The position numbers and the translations under genes were made by a program. From assembly GCA_008973525.1 (NCBI GenBank), contig WACJ01000307.1:124001-188000 (forward strand): a stretch of DNA of 64,000 nt. Direction: 5' to 3'. This document shows positions 1 to 16,008 of this stretch, in pieces (the stretch's first letter is position 1; the number at the start of each line of letters is the position of its first letter). The DNA comes from Stenopsyche tienmushanensis (taxonomy: Eukaryota; Arthropoda; Insecta; Trichoptera; Stenopsychidae). Under the pieces are notes generated by a model. It saw only the letters and a program-made list of their open reading frames with translations. It was not told the origin of the DNA and did no database searches.

Positions 1-439
1 AACGAATTAGCATAAATCCCGATACGATCTAAATAAACAAATTGATCTAGTTGGAATCGAAGCAGCGATCTCTCATTTTTCGGATGCTTGCTCTGTCCAT
101 TAAAGCCTCTCGTCAAACTAGATCAAATTTAACAACATGTTAACAATATAAATTTAAATATATGCACAAGGAAGGTTTTTCTAAATGATGCTAATTGGCC
201 ACTCGCCTTTTGGTACATTTATTATCGACTTGGATAGTGCACCGGGGAATTTAAAATCAATATGGATCATATATTTCACAAAAACGTTTTGAAAATCAAA
301 ATTTAAAACGATAAATAGAACAAAATTGATCCCGCGTGTCTGTCGGCCATTTTATTCAGTCACAGTAATTTTTTCCGATGGAGAAGTCGTCGCGCGCTCC
401 CGCCATCTTCTGTCTGCACGGTAGTGATGCAATGAATTG

Positions 440-690
440 ACAACGTGTCACGAAGTGGGTTAGGTTGTTCAGAGAAGGCCACACTGAGGCAAGGACTGGG
501 AGATCATCGGCGATTTCTGATGAACTTGTGCAAAAAATTGAAAAACAAATAAGACCGCCGTGTGATGCTTGACGACCTTCACGAATAATTTCCTGATATT
601 TCTTGAAGTCTCCTTGTTCATATTGTGTTGGAAAAACTTGGTTACAAGAAGTCATGTACACGATGGTTCCCAAAATTAAATACAATCATT
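440..690 (+). mobile_element. degenerate mariner-family transposase fragment (N-terminal helix-turn-helix part)
   Basis: Translated in shifting plus-strand frames, this stretch gives pieces typical of the N-terminal DNA-binding half of mariner transposases: WVRLFREGHTEARTGRSSA, then SDELVQKIEKQIR, then (after a frameshift) a Leu-His-Asp/Glu-Phe-Pro block, then VHIVLEKLGYKKSCTRWFPK. In-frame stops and frameshifts show it is dead. No terminal repeats were identified and the catalytic half was not seen. Confidence 0.7.
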
Positions 691-3600
691 TTTCGATCTT
701 ACATAAATGCTGTAACATTATTTTCTGGACGATATTTGTTAACGTACCGATGTTGATAACGCAGAAATTGTCATTTAAACACAGTAGACTATAAGCAATA
801 GCCCTGCCCTTGATCATATAAGAACGTATTGATTGTCTGACTAATTTCATTACATAAATTTGAGCTTTTTGCCAACTGATAAACCATTTGAAAAATGTCG
901 ATCAATGCAAATATCTGGACAGGTTAATGTTCTCGGGTATTATTTAATATTTTCCGTGTACATTCAAAGTTAAACGTCAATAAACTCAGGTTTTATCAAT
1001 TGCAGTCGAGGCTTGGAGTGCAGCCAGGGCATTGCAATTTTCCGCACATGTAAATATAGACTGCTTATGCACACAGAGTCCATGTGATGAATGCCAGCCC
1101 AAGAATCGCCTTCTCCATCAGCTGTCCAGGAAGACTATACATAACGAATTTCCAACAAGTGTTAAATATTTGCTGTCGTTATCCACTAAAAATATGCATT
1201 TGTACTCATAACTTATTGATAATGGACATTTTTATTATAGCGCGAAAGGCACGAAGAAATTGGTGCTTTAAATTAATCCCATTAATTTATGACATGTCCA
1301 ATCGACTGTGTAATAAATTATCCTTTGAATGATCAATAATTGAAGAAGGATGCTTGACCCTTTGTGCAAGTTTGCTGATCACATGTGGCATTATATTTTG
1401 CGTTCAAAAACAGGGACAGGAAACATATTTTGATCGTATATTTATTGTTAAGGAGACGGACATAATTTGATCTTAAATCAGTTCGAAGTCCAAAAGCATT
1501 CTACCCTAATTTTATAATCTGATGTCGACATAAATTCATATAATATGATGGAATGCATACGTAAATTGGCAATGCGAACGTGACCTCAAGCAATGTATAC
1601 CAATGTGTATAAAATAAAAATAAATCTAACACATTTGATCCTGATCTTCGACGAAATGTTCAACAAGTTAAAGTGTATTCAGTTTTGCAATGCAATCTGT
1701 GACGTTCGAGTGTTAAACGCCTTTTATGTGCACAGTGGCGTAATTGTTGTGCATTTACAGCGTTAATATGTAGTAAAATTATTTATATTGTGGATGGATG
1801 TTTGTCGATTTGATAAGTGTCGAAAACTATTAACAAATTCGATAAAAAAATAAGATAATGTTCAAATAAGACGTTAAATATTCCCCCGCGACTGGGTCAA
1901 GGATTACTGCTTTCAGCGTGCAAAAAGAAAACAAGCAAATTATGTGGATTACAAACGACACGACAAACTATTGCAATCATGTTACAAAAACACGCTTTTT
2001 TAATATAACAACGCAAAAAACACAACAATTTGTATTCACATCGGTAGGTCAATTTGTGGAAGCATCGACTATTCAGCGAGTGCTAATCGATTAATATGCA
2101 GTGATTGTCTCGTTAGAAACAAGCATGTATTTGAAGTTATCCGATCAATCAAAGCGATCTTCGACGATCATCGTGTCTATATTCAAATTCATTTAAAAAA
2201 AACACCCCAGATTACTAAAATCTGCAAAACTCGTTGATGAGTAATAGCGCATATGTGCGTTCAGACTCGAGAAAGAGCATTCTAGCTCATTGAGTGCGGA
2301 GATTAGCGTATCGGAGACAGAGACGGATGTCTTGCGTCTCATCATACACTCGTACATTGATTGTATCACATCAATTATCAACAGATGACGACAAAATATT
2401 TTTTTTGTCCGTATCCAGTTTTTCTTAGATCCTCCGTATCGATCGATCAACAAATTATTTTGTTACTAAAAATGAAGATACACATGTGTATTGTTTATGT
2501 GAAGAAATAAACGAATATTGTGTGCTATCGACAGTGTTAAAGATCATTTATTTATATACAAGCTTGACTCACGCTGCGCGCTCCTAAGAGAAAAGTGATG
2601 GATATAAGAATATAGTATCCATGTTTAACTCAATTTAAAATTAATTCACTAATCAAAGGGTTCAGAAGCGAGCGTGATCTTATGGTAACCGTCTGAATCA
2701 TGTTACAATGACACAACTATATAAAGCTATGGAAACACACCATTTGTTACCTTATTATTTTCCAATTTTGTTTCTCCTACGTGGGAGTTAAGTATTCTCA
2801 ATTTGTTCATAGATTTTTTTCTAGAAAATGTCCAGAATGTTAGAGTTATCGCGTAGGCGATAAATATAATACGAATGATACTCATTCTCTATGGAGGCAC
2901 ATGCGCATAGTCGAATACTCAATTCGTTGTCTACGAGATGGATGAATAGCGCATCGATCAAGGGATTTCCCGAACTAACTTAGTTATAATTAGGTATCTA
3001 AACAGATTGGACAGAGTGGATCCTGGAACCGGGATTTACAATAGTTTAAGAAATTATGTTGATAAATTTGATCAAAAATTACTAATAAGTCCATTTGTTT
3101 AGTATAAAAAATAACTTGAAGGCGAAAGAATTTTATTTACGTAAGAAAAGATAAAAAATAAACTCGCAAAATTCCCGATTTCCCGACAAATTAATTATTT
3201 CCTTGGCTGCAGAGTAATACTTATATACTATAATACTTTGATGTGATTCGTAATTATATTATGGAGCAATACAAAATATCTGAACCTCGTATTTATTACA
3301 TTTCATATCGATTATCCCATTATTAAAGTCGAGGTGTAGTAAATACACCACCGGTAGGGAAAGGTTAATGTAACATTTTGAAAAACATATGTGTACTGTA
3401 TGTATGTATACATAGATTAGAAAGTTACTGCCCATTAGTAGTTACGCCACTGTTTCCAAATGTTCATATTTCGGCGGGAATGTCTCGATTTAGTAGCCTT
3501 CATCGTGATAGTGAGGTGTACGATTTCTGTTAGTTAAAAATTTCAATCCCGAAAAAAATGGAAAAATAAAGTTTTAAGTTGAAAAATAAAATAATGGACT

Positions 3601-4599
3601 TCTTTCGGGATAACCTAATACAATAAAAAATCGCAAAATTTACATGGCTGGTTTATAATACGCGCACCATTAAAAGCTAGTGTGACCGTACGATCATATT
3701 GATTTTTATTCAAATTATTAGATATTTATATTTTTAATTAACGATCAGAAATCGCCGTAAAATAGCGACAATTTGATTGATTCTTGGATATTGAAGAATG
3801 AGTTTTTGGAAAAAGAAAGTATGGTGCATTGAATGGCAATGCCCTTGGTCCACTTTTGGGTGATTATAAAAAACTATGTTTGGCCTTCTCGTTCTTGTGT
3901 GAGAGGAAGAACCCGTTTATAAAAAGTGGATGATGAATATTTTTATGGCGATTCAAATTTCGCAGAATTGTTATCGTTTTGGGTTTAAAAAAATGTTGAT
4001 AGAACCAAGAAGATGAACGAAAATTTATATTCGCCATACAAGCAAATTAAAGTCTTATGAAATTTTCTCTTTTGAAATTCAAACGAGAAAATGTAGCGAT
4101 AAGGAATTATCTTGTTGACATGTCTAATTTCCCAGTGATTGTTATCATAACAAGCAATTTGCGGTAGTTTCAGGAAACTTATTAAATGATTAACTCATCA
4201 TGGCCTTGATAACAATCAGCCTATTCAATAAAGATGTAAATTATTCTAATTTATATGCAAATCATGGTTCAATAAAAATCCCAAATATTTTGCCTAAGTA
4301 GCCGAATCAAATGGCAGAACGTTATTCACAGAACCAATGAAATATGGACATATTATTTGGCTATCATTCAGTTCTTTGATCGTGCAATCTTTCATAATGT
4401 AGTTATTCAATGGACAAAAATACGAAAGTTATTGTTGCTTTCCACCTGTAATAATATTTGCATACCGATATAACGCCAAAATAATGAATAAGAAGCAAAA
4501 GAAAGACAAGTTTGATAGCCAATTTAAATATTTTGAAAATATTTTAACTTTAAAGCCGAGCTGGTGAGTCGCAGTGTTCGACAAAATGATATTCATCAA

Positions 4600-4930
4600 C
4601 GAAATCTACAAAATGATATTGGATAATCGTCGACTGAAAGTACAGATATGGTAGGTATTTCAAAAAGCGCTGTACATCGCATATTGACTGAAAATTTGGA
4701 CATGAGAAAGCTGTGCGCATGATGGGTACCGTGTTTGCTCACAATGGAATAAAAACAGCGTCATTTCAATCGAGTGTTTGGCAATGTTTCACAGCAATCA
4801 AGTCGAGTTTTTGCATCGATTCATAGCCATGGATAAAACATGGCTCCATCACTTCACATCTGCGTCAAAGGAACAGTCAAAATAATGGACTGAAAGGGAA
4901 AAGTCGACCCCAAAGAAGACAAAGACAGTT
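4600..4930 (+). mobile_element. degenerate mariner transposase fragment (HTH through first catalytic motif)
   Basis: Plus-strand frames give VGISKSAVHRILTENLDMRK, then a CA-WVP block, then a Met-Asp-(Glu)-Thr-Trp-Leu-His-His-Phe block and a Lys-Glu-Gln-Ser-Lys-Gln-Trp block. In mariner transposases these are the second helix-turn-helix, the linker and the region of the first catalytic Asp. Several frameshifts and stops make it non-functional. It is a different lineage from the relic near position 500. Confidence 0.75.
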
Positions 4931-6562
4931 TGTTAGATCGGGTACTTCTGGTACTACCCTCGTGCATGCAAATAATGTCATATTTTCATGGATCTTATTT
5001 GCAAATCTTTTAGACTTATTAGTCAAATTCTTGGTGATTTTAAATGTGCATATTGAACAAAATGAATTGACGCCTAAGCTACTCAAATCGTTGTTGTGTA
5101 ACCTTTAAACCAGTTCAAAACCAACGCATTAAACAACAGATAAGATATAATTTCAACAATTATGGCTTTATTAATATATGCAAGTGTTTTGCTGATTATG
5201 GATGATAAATGCGACATGAAATGACCCCGAGATTAAATGCATTTTTTTAATCGAAGACTAATAAAAATAAATTATTTCGGCCGAGGCACCGAAAGTGTTA
5301 ACAAAAAGGTGAATATTTCCGCAAAACTTTTAATTCGTGCAAATCGTCCTTCGAAGCAATAATATTGTAAATACATCCGTCAACATCGAACGTGTGTCGA
5401 GGTTTAAATCATGCAGATGAAATCGGTAGCTCCGTGCAAAAATGGGGATGATTTAAACGTATTATATTTTCAATGAGCGTTTATAAATTTTAATTAATTC
5501 ATTGAGTTGTGGAATCACAATAATTAAATGTGGGTAGAATTAAAAAATACGACCGGAAGAGTTTATTTTGCTCATTAATATATTTTTTTTAATTGAACCA
5601 CATACTCGTCAAAGTATGACCATTAAATTATATGCAATGTTTTAATTGCGAAATATTATGTGTCAAAGCTTTTATTTCAATGTTTTATATAACGAAATAA
5701 ATAATTAAAGCAATAAATTCATATATTAGATAAAATCAATTTTTTTTGACACAGAACATATTTAATAAAGACGAATTAAATATATTTTTAAAAAAAGAAG
5801 AAGTATTTATATTTTATTGAAATGTATATTCTCCTGTATTCGAATATATTATATGGAATTTTACGGGATCGATTATAAATAGTGAAATTGATTTTATTCA
5901 CTCACCTTATTAAATGATGGTCACATTAAATATGAATCATTTCAGTGATTTTTTTAAAAATATTAATTGTATTAGCGGTGATGCACAACCCACACGCTCC
6001 GAATTCAACACGAGACTGAGCAACTTGTATAGCGAAAAGCATGTCAGTTGCTATTTGGTCTTAACACTGAAATATTTTACCATTATCACATGCTTAAAAA
6101 AATATTCAGGACACTTCATTAATTGTTTATATACGTATAAAAATAAAATAAATACAAATATGCAACAATCATATTCATATCTCTCATTAGAGTCTAGATA
6201 GAATACACAAATTTGAAAATATTCAAATGTCAAAATAAATTTCCCACATATTTCATTTCAATCAATATTATGTGATTATTAGAAATAAAAACCAAAATGT
6301 AATGAGATCAATCTGTCTCACTAATTATTTTGATGATAATAAAAGTTAACGTTATTAATTTTATGTTGGTCTCATTCCTTAAAAAGCCTAACAATAATCT
6401 ATACTTAATTAACTAATCAACAAAAGATTTGCACACAATTGATTGTAAAATCAACGCATTACAAATGTAAATATCAATTTTACTGCAATGGTTACATTAT
6501 TGAAATGAATACTATTTCAACATCCAGGATAAAAATAATAAAATAAATACAGTACTCATTGA

Positions 6563-6568
6563 TTTATT
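6563..6568 (-). terminator. polyadenylation signal of Rpt3
   Basis: The minus strand reads AATAAA about 60 bases past the Rpt3 stop codon, at the expected distance for a 3' UTR end signal. Confidence 0.5.
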
Positions 6569-6626
6569 AATCATTTAAAAAAAATCATATGACTAATATT
6601 AATACAAACATATATTAATCGACATT

Positions 6627-10690
<4,064 letters not shown>

Positions 10691-11463
10691 GTTGGTGACT
10701 GGTGTAAAGCAGCTAACTCACTGTTTTGGCTTAGATAAGTTTTGTTATGACCATGATTTTTCTGCGATTTTAAAACCATATATTTTTAATCATCTACTCA
10801 ATGAATTAATAATTTATAAATAAACGATATCAAGCTTTTTCGAAAATATTTATATCCAAAGTGGCTATATTTTTGAATTTTGACAAAAATTATACTTATT
10901 AATTTTTAAAGAAAAATCAGCTTATTAAGAAAATTGATTCAAAGTGAATGATTTACATGCTTTGAAATTATTTTATAAATATTAAAACAAATTATTAATT
11001 TATAAATAACGTTATTTATAAAATATTATTAATTTAATTAATTATAATTTTAATCTAAATACACATATTTGGTAAAAATTAAACGTACAATGTTTTTGAT
11101 ATTATTAAATATTTATAAAACCAATCATTCACAAAGTGGGTAAATGGTTGCTAATATATCAATTAAGGCCAAATAAAAAAGCTATATGACAGTTGTCAAT
11201 GTCTAAGATCGTTGTTTATTTCTCATTTTAAAAATGATTAGACATGGTTCTGCTTTGCTTTTCACAAGGCAAATATCTTTTGTATATTTGCAGAAATATG
11301 TTGAAATCCATAAGATAACCCTTACAGAAGTAGTTGTGATGAGTGATGCTTGAAAGGCTTAATGCTGCTTTAATTGAATTACACTCATCTGGTTGAATGA
11401 TAACTGCTATTGGCATTACTGCAGAAATTTTTGCATCCTAATTAGATCATCTACAAAGAAAAC
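10691..11463. promoter_or_regulatory. divergent intergenic region between Rpt3 and AOAH
   Basis: These 773 bp separate the start codons of two oppositely transcribed genes and must hold the 5' UTRs and promoters of both, unless there are further upstream non-coding exons. The sequence is strongly AT-rich. I saw no clear TATA box, CpG cluster or other recognisable element that could be assigned to either gene. Confidence 0.4.
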
Positions 11464-14400
11464 ATGAAAATTAGTATAATTGGAATATGTCTAATTTTTT
11501 TAACAACTTTTTGTATTTGCGATGAATCCCGAGGAGTAAATGGAGGAATGAACTGTGCAGGTATCATAAATTATCATACATTTATCATAAATTATATATA
11601 TATGACTAACAGGAAAAATATGTGGCAATATTACGTGTATATTTTACTAATGAGTAATACTCCATTATATAATTTGAGCTTTTAATATATCATATTAACG
11701 TACAAAACCTGATATGAATTATCCAAATCAGTGTATTTATTTAATAGCCTTACAATAGGTTTAATAATAGAAATAAAATTACTCCAAATAATTGTTTTAA
11801 AAACGATAGTTGTAATTTTAATCTACGATTTTAGTATGTACCATCGTCACTGGTATAATACAGCAAACTGCATATTTAAAAGGAGTGTCGATTTTTGAAG
11901 CAGCAAAAAAATTTTGCAAGAAGATTCCAGGAAAAGTTCAAGAACCTTGTTTTGAGACTATTACTGCACTGGAATCACTACTCACAGACAAGTATGTATC
12001 GTGGAATTATAATCAAATATAATGTGTTTTTTTTTCATGCTACAAATTTTGTAATAAATATTGTTAATGCATCGTTAACGTTTTCGTATTCTTGTATACA
12101 GGTAACACCCATTTATTGCAATCCCAGCGAGACTGGATTTGTTATAGTATGATATTTTTTTCCTTTCAGCAATTTTGTTGCGTTTATGTATAAATCATCA
12201 GAATTTATAAATAAGTTTCTATGTGTGTTTGTTCGAAACCACTTAATAATATGAAAGTACATCAGAAAAATCCAGAGCTCCGGGCTGGCTATTGCATTTT
12301 GCGAATGCCAACGTCTGCAAAATCCGCATCAACGCAATGAGCGCTTTCTACTTTTTCTGTATAATCACTAACAGCCGCTTGAAGCCTTTAAAGTCACTCT
12401 GGACTCATCTGTAAATAAAACTTTGTTCCATTAGTCATTCGCCCAATCAGAGTGGCAAGATTCGCCCCATGTTCGCGGGCGAATCTTAATTGAAAACCAC
12501 AATGCTGTCTGAAGAGTCCTGTACTGGTCTTCTAGCACGTAAATCTCTTTCTTTCATCCTTCTTAATTTTGTATCAGGCCAGTCTGCTAATACCATTTTA
12601 AGTTTTATTGAAGTGTCGTATGTGATAAAGTCTGGGTAGCAGCCACCTTACGCTAAGTTCAGCCTTATTCAATAAGCAACACTGCCTATGACTTGAGCTA
12701 CAGTAATTGGCATCTATGAAGGATTTCTGATTTTGAAATTATTCCACTGATTGTTTTAAATTTTGAAATAAACGGGTTGGCGGACACGACTGCATTATGA
12801 AAAATGACTGCATAATGCAGACGTGTCCACTAACACATTATAAATTAATAAAATCTAACTAAATACATTAATTTAAGCTATCTTCATATTGTTTCAGACG
12901 ATTTTTAAATTTGTTTACACCTGATATATTTTGTTATTCTCTTCGATCTTGTCACATTGATGCTGGTGAAAGCTTTTGTCATCTTTTCCCTAAACCACAT
13001 ATTTCTTTCCAGAAGGCTTCAAATCAACTAAAAGTATATTTATTCTATAACTATTAATACATCATTTTAAAAATAAGCATAGATTACATTACTATACAAT
13101 TTTTTTTTTAGAAAATATTAGATGATTATGGTGTGTACAATATATTAAGAAAATTGTATATTCAACCAAAAAGAAGCAATACAAGAGTCAATAAAATTTC
13201 AGTCACAAATTTCTTATATTCGGATGATATTTCTTACAATGATCAGACTATGGGTATTGATTTTTGTAAAATGCCCGTTTTAAGAACAATATGCGATGTT
13301 TTTCTGGGAACCTTTGGAGATTTAAAACCGGCTGTGGATTTCGATGGTGATGGTTTCAGCATTCTTCAAATTGCAAGGTATTGAACAATTGACAATAATC
13401 AACAATACGAGTCTTTTACCATCTAAAAAAATAATTATGCCGTATTTACTTAAAATTATTTATTATTTAGAGGTTCAGATTGGAGAGGTAAAGATTGCAG
13501 TGATATCGATCCATTTATATATCCTGGCGCTCAAACCAAAAATTCCGATATTCACATGGATAGTAAGTTTAATTAGGTATTTTTTTCATTTGTAGTTATC
13601 AATGATGATAAAAACTATAGTTAGCTTTATGTGGTTCTAATAAAGATACTAGTAAATATTAAATATCACTCGTATTGATTTGGTGTTATAATAATTTGCA
13701 TAATTTTAAGATTTTCGATTGAAAAACTAGGACGTTCTCTGCCCGCATGTTGCATAATATGAGATTGCGTATATCGAGAAGGTCAAAATTTTAAGATGTA
13801 AAATGCCTAGGGTTGAGATGCCGAGAAACATATTGTCACACTATAAATGTAATTTTATTTATTTTAGCGAATTGTAATGGAATTTGGGGTGAAGACCCTG
13901 AAAGTGGTCGTCCCTGGGAAGAATTGCTTTGCAGTGAGACTGGTTCACGGGGTCTTATTTATCTCGGCGACTCAATTGGTGCCCATTTTCATTTCCCCGA
14001 GTCATGGATGAATCCCACTTTAAATGATTCGGTAATAATTAAATTACATTTATCTGATATATAAAAATGAATTGGGTTTTGTTCGTTCGAAATGCGCTGC
14101 CGTACTGTTCATCGGATTATGATAAAACTTTGTCCACTTATTGCTAAGGATTCCGCGAGTAACATAGGCATAGTCTAATATATAAAAATCAATGTTTGTA
14201 TATTTGTTCATATTTATAATAAAACCAACAAAATAAAATAAATTTCTATCATTTCTAATTAAACAAGATAACTCTTTCAATTTTCAAACGATATTTTTAG
14301 AATCATTACTTCTGTGGCAGCAACGCGTCGGGTCCAGCTATTTATTTATAAACGATGATTTAAATTTTAAATGATAATTTGATACATTTTATCTCAACGT

Positions 14401-15840
14401 TTCAAAGCCATTTCAATTGTTATAATTTCGTAATCATACATATGTTAATTGAAAATATTAAAAGCGTGCTGAAAATATAAACTTATACATTGTTATTAAA
14501 CAGAGCAGTATTGCATCAATAATTGAGGCTCTGTTAGATGAATTGGACTGGCCGGAACTCGGATTTGCCACGGGCTTTATGAACTCTACGCATCCCAATT
14601 TAATAGAGGTATGTAAAGTGAAATAATATGTTTGTTAGCATTTGAAAGTCATATATTTATCGATACATATTTTTAGGGTCTGACTGATTCTATTTATCTC
14701 CGCCTCCGTGCACGTAATCTATGTTCACATCGTGATTATCAAAATGGTGCCAGAAATGCGGCAATGTCTTGGGACGGTATGAGAGAAGCAAGAGCTATTT
14801 CAAAAAATCCTTCTGATAAGCCAGCACTAGTAATATATGCCATGATGGGAAATGACGTTTGCAATAGGTTTACTTTTATTAATTTTGTAAATAATTTTTT
14901 TTTTTGCAACTATTAGAATTTTATTTGCCCTATAGATTTCGTGACACTATCGGAAACATGACCAAACCGGATAAATTTAGAGAATTGGTGACAGAAACTC
15001 TATCGATACTCGATAAATCGTTACCCTTACACAGCACTGTAATTCTCATATCGTTACTCGATGGATCGTTCATTTATCCCACTATGGCTGAAAGAGTTCA
15101 TCCTTTGGGTAATGACTATTTATATCCACTGCCAATTGTTTCTATTTGTTATTATTTCTAATATCAATTTAAATATTTACAGGCTCAGTTTTCAATAATA
15201 TAAGATATAAAAATGTTTATTCGTGGTTCTCTTGTATGCAGATTGGGCCTTGCGAGGGATGGATGACGCCGAATACTACGCTTCAAAAAATCACAACCCA
15301 GGTTGTTAAAGATAATTAATCCACGAGCGAATTGTATTAAATCGACGCGTTTGTGGACACGTCTGCATTATGCAATCATTTTTCATACAAAAAATGCAGA
15401 CGTGTCCGCATTCAAATAAAATGTTTATGCAATTATTTCTCAATCAATTTTTTGTAGAAAGCTTATGAACTCTCGAATGTTTTAAAAGACATTGCAGTGA
15501 AATCTAAATTTACATCTTTTAAAGTTCATTATCTTAAGAATCCATTTAATACGGCTATCGAAGATTGGGTCACAAAGGGCGGTCATATATATGAACTTAT
15601 TGATCCAATCGATAGTACGCATCCTAATCAAGTAAGAATATTTAAACTTGAAATCATAAATGATTGCAATATTATTTGATGTGATAACATTTTTAATATG
15701 AAGTTATATTTTTGTAGAAAGCTCAACCTTTACTAGCTGCGGCTCTCTGGGATTCATTAGAAAAAATTGGCGTGCTAGGATCAATCAATCCTAACAATGA
15801 GAAAATAAAAATGCTTTTTGGCGATCAAGGTGGACATTGA
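11464..15840 (+). CDS. AOAH: acyloxyacyl hydrolase (AOAH), secreted saposin-domain GDSL lipase
   Basis: In vertebrates AOAH removes the secondary acyl chains of lipid A and so inactivates bacterial endotoxin. Twelve exons: 11464-11560, 11835-11991, 12898-13033, 13112-13377, 13471-13562, 13868-14031, 14504-14608, 14677-14867, 14936-15108, 15183-15301, 15458-15631, 15718-15840; 598 codons, close to human AOAH (575). A signal peptide (about 1-19) is followed by a six-cysteine saposin-B domain (about 30-130), calcium-binding Asp-rich loops (DFDGDGFS near 208, GKDCSDID in exon 5), the GDS nucleophile block LGDSIGAHFHF with Ser285, the AMMGNDVC block, and the catalytic STHPNQ block with His555. The end, FGDQGGH, matches the family. 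All splice sites are GT-AG and in phase. Introns carry repeats (2, 6, 10). Function in this animal is inferred; lipid substrates other than endotoxin are possible. Confidence 0.95.
12240..12590 (-). mobile_element. degenerate Tc1/mariner-superfamily transposase fragment in AOAH intron 2
   Basis: The minus strand reads a Tc1-like catalytic block, WNKVLFTDESRVTLKASSG, where the Asp of TDESR is the second catalytic residue of the DDE triad. Upstream there is an HSDWAN block and downstream an RKS-KRSLR block with stops. The frame is broken repeatedly. It is antisense to AOAH. Confidence 0.65.
12782..12828. repeat. hairpin element copy 1 (AOAH intron 2)
   Basis: Arms of 17 bp, GGACACGACTGCATTAT and its near-complement ATAATGCAGACGTGTCC (one mismatch), surround a 13-base loop. 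A related hairpin lies in intron 10 of the same gene in the opposite orientation, as the loop sequences show. Confidence 0.75.
14057..14180 (+). repeat. dispersed repeat (ATATAAAAATGAAT type) in AOAH intron 6
   Basis: Begins ATATAAAAATGAATTGGG and contains CATCGGATTATGATAAAACT, a diverged form of the CATCCGATTGTGATGAAACT core seen at 56798-56895. A second partial start, TATATAAAAATCAATG, follows at about 14180. No coding capacity. Confidence 0.5.
15355..15407. repeat. hairpin element copy 2 (AOAH intron 10)
   Basis: Perfect 15 bp arms, GGACACGTCTGCATT and AATGCAGACGTGTCC, enclose a 23-base loop beginning ATGCAATCATTTTTCAT. That loop is the reverse complement, with one change, of the loop in the intron 2 copy. 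The hairpin takes up a third of this 156 bp intron. Confidence 0.75.
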
Positions 15841-16002
15841 TTTGGATTTCCTTCCGAATATCAGACTCTGGCCGAAAGTTGTTTTTTATTAAAAATTTAA
15901 AACTCAACCTGTATTATTTTGACTTTACCAAAAACATATTGACATTATTTTTAATTAATTGTGTTGTACCTGCTATATCAGTATTTATTTTTATTTATTT
16001 TG

Positions 16003-16008
16003 AATAAA
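16003..16008 (+). terminator. polyadenylation signal of AOAH
   Basis: AATAAA about 165 bases after the AOAH stop codon, in an AT-rich 3' UTR. Confidence 0.5.

Larger units (their letters stand above)
1..6560. other. gene-poor AT-rich region
   Basis: No exon of a recognisable protein, RNA gene or long convincing open frame was found on either strand. The short open frames here are AT-rich and show no conserved motif. The only coding-like pieces are two broken mariner transposase fragments listed separately. The stretch may be intergenic or part of a long intron of a gene lying off the left edge. Confidence 0.6.

Noticed and set aside
2193..2453. 86-codon minus-strand open frame
   Set aside because: No recognisable motif, no supporting splice structure, composition like background.
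5914..6201. 95-codon plus-strand open frame with an opposing frame
   Set aside because: AT-rich, without conserved blocks; opposing strand is equally open.
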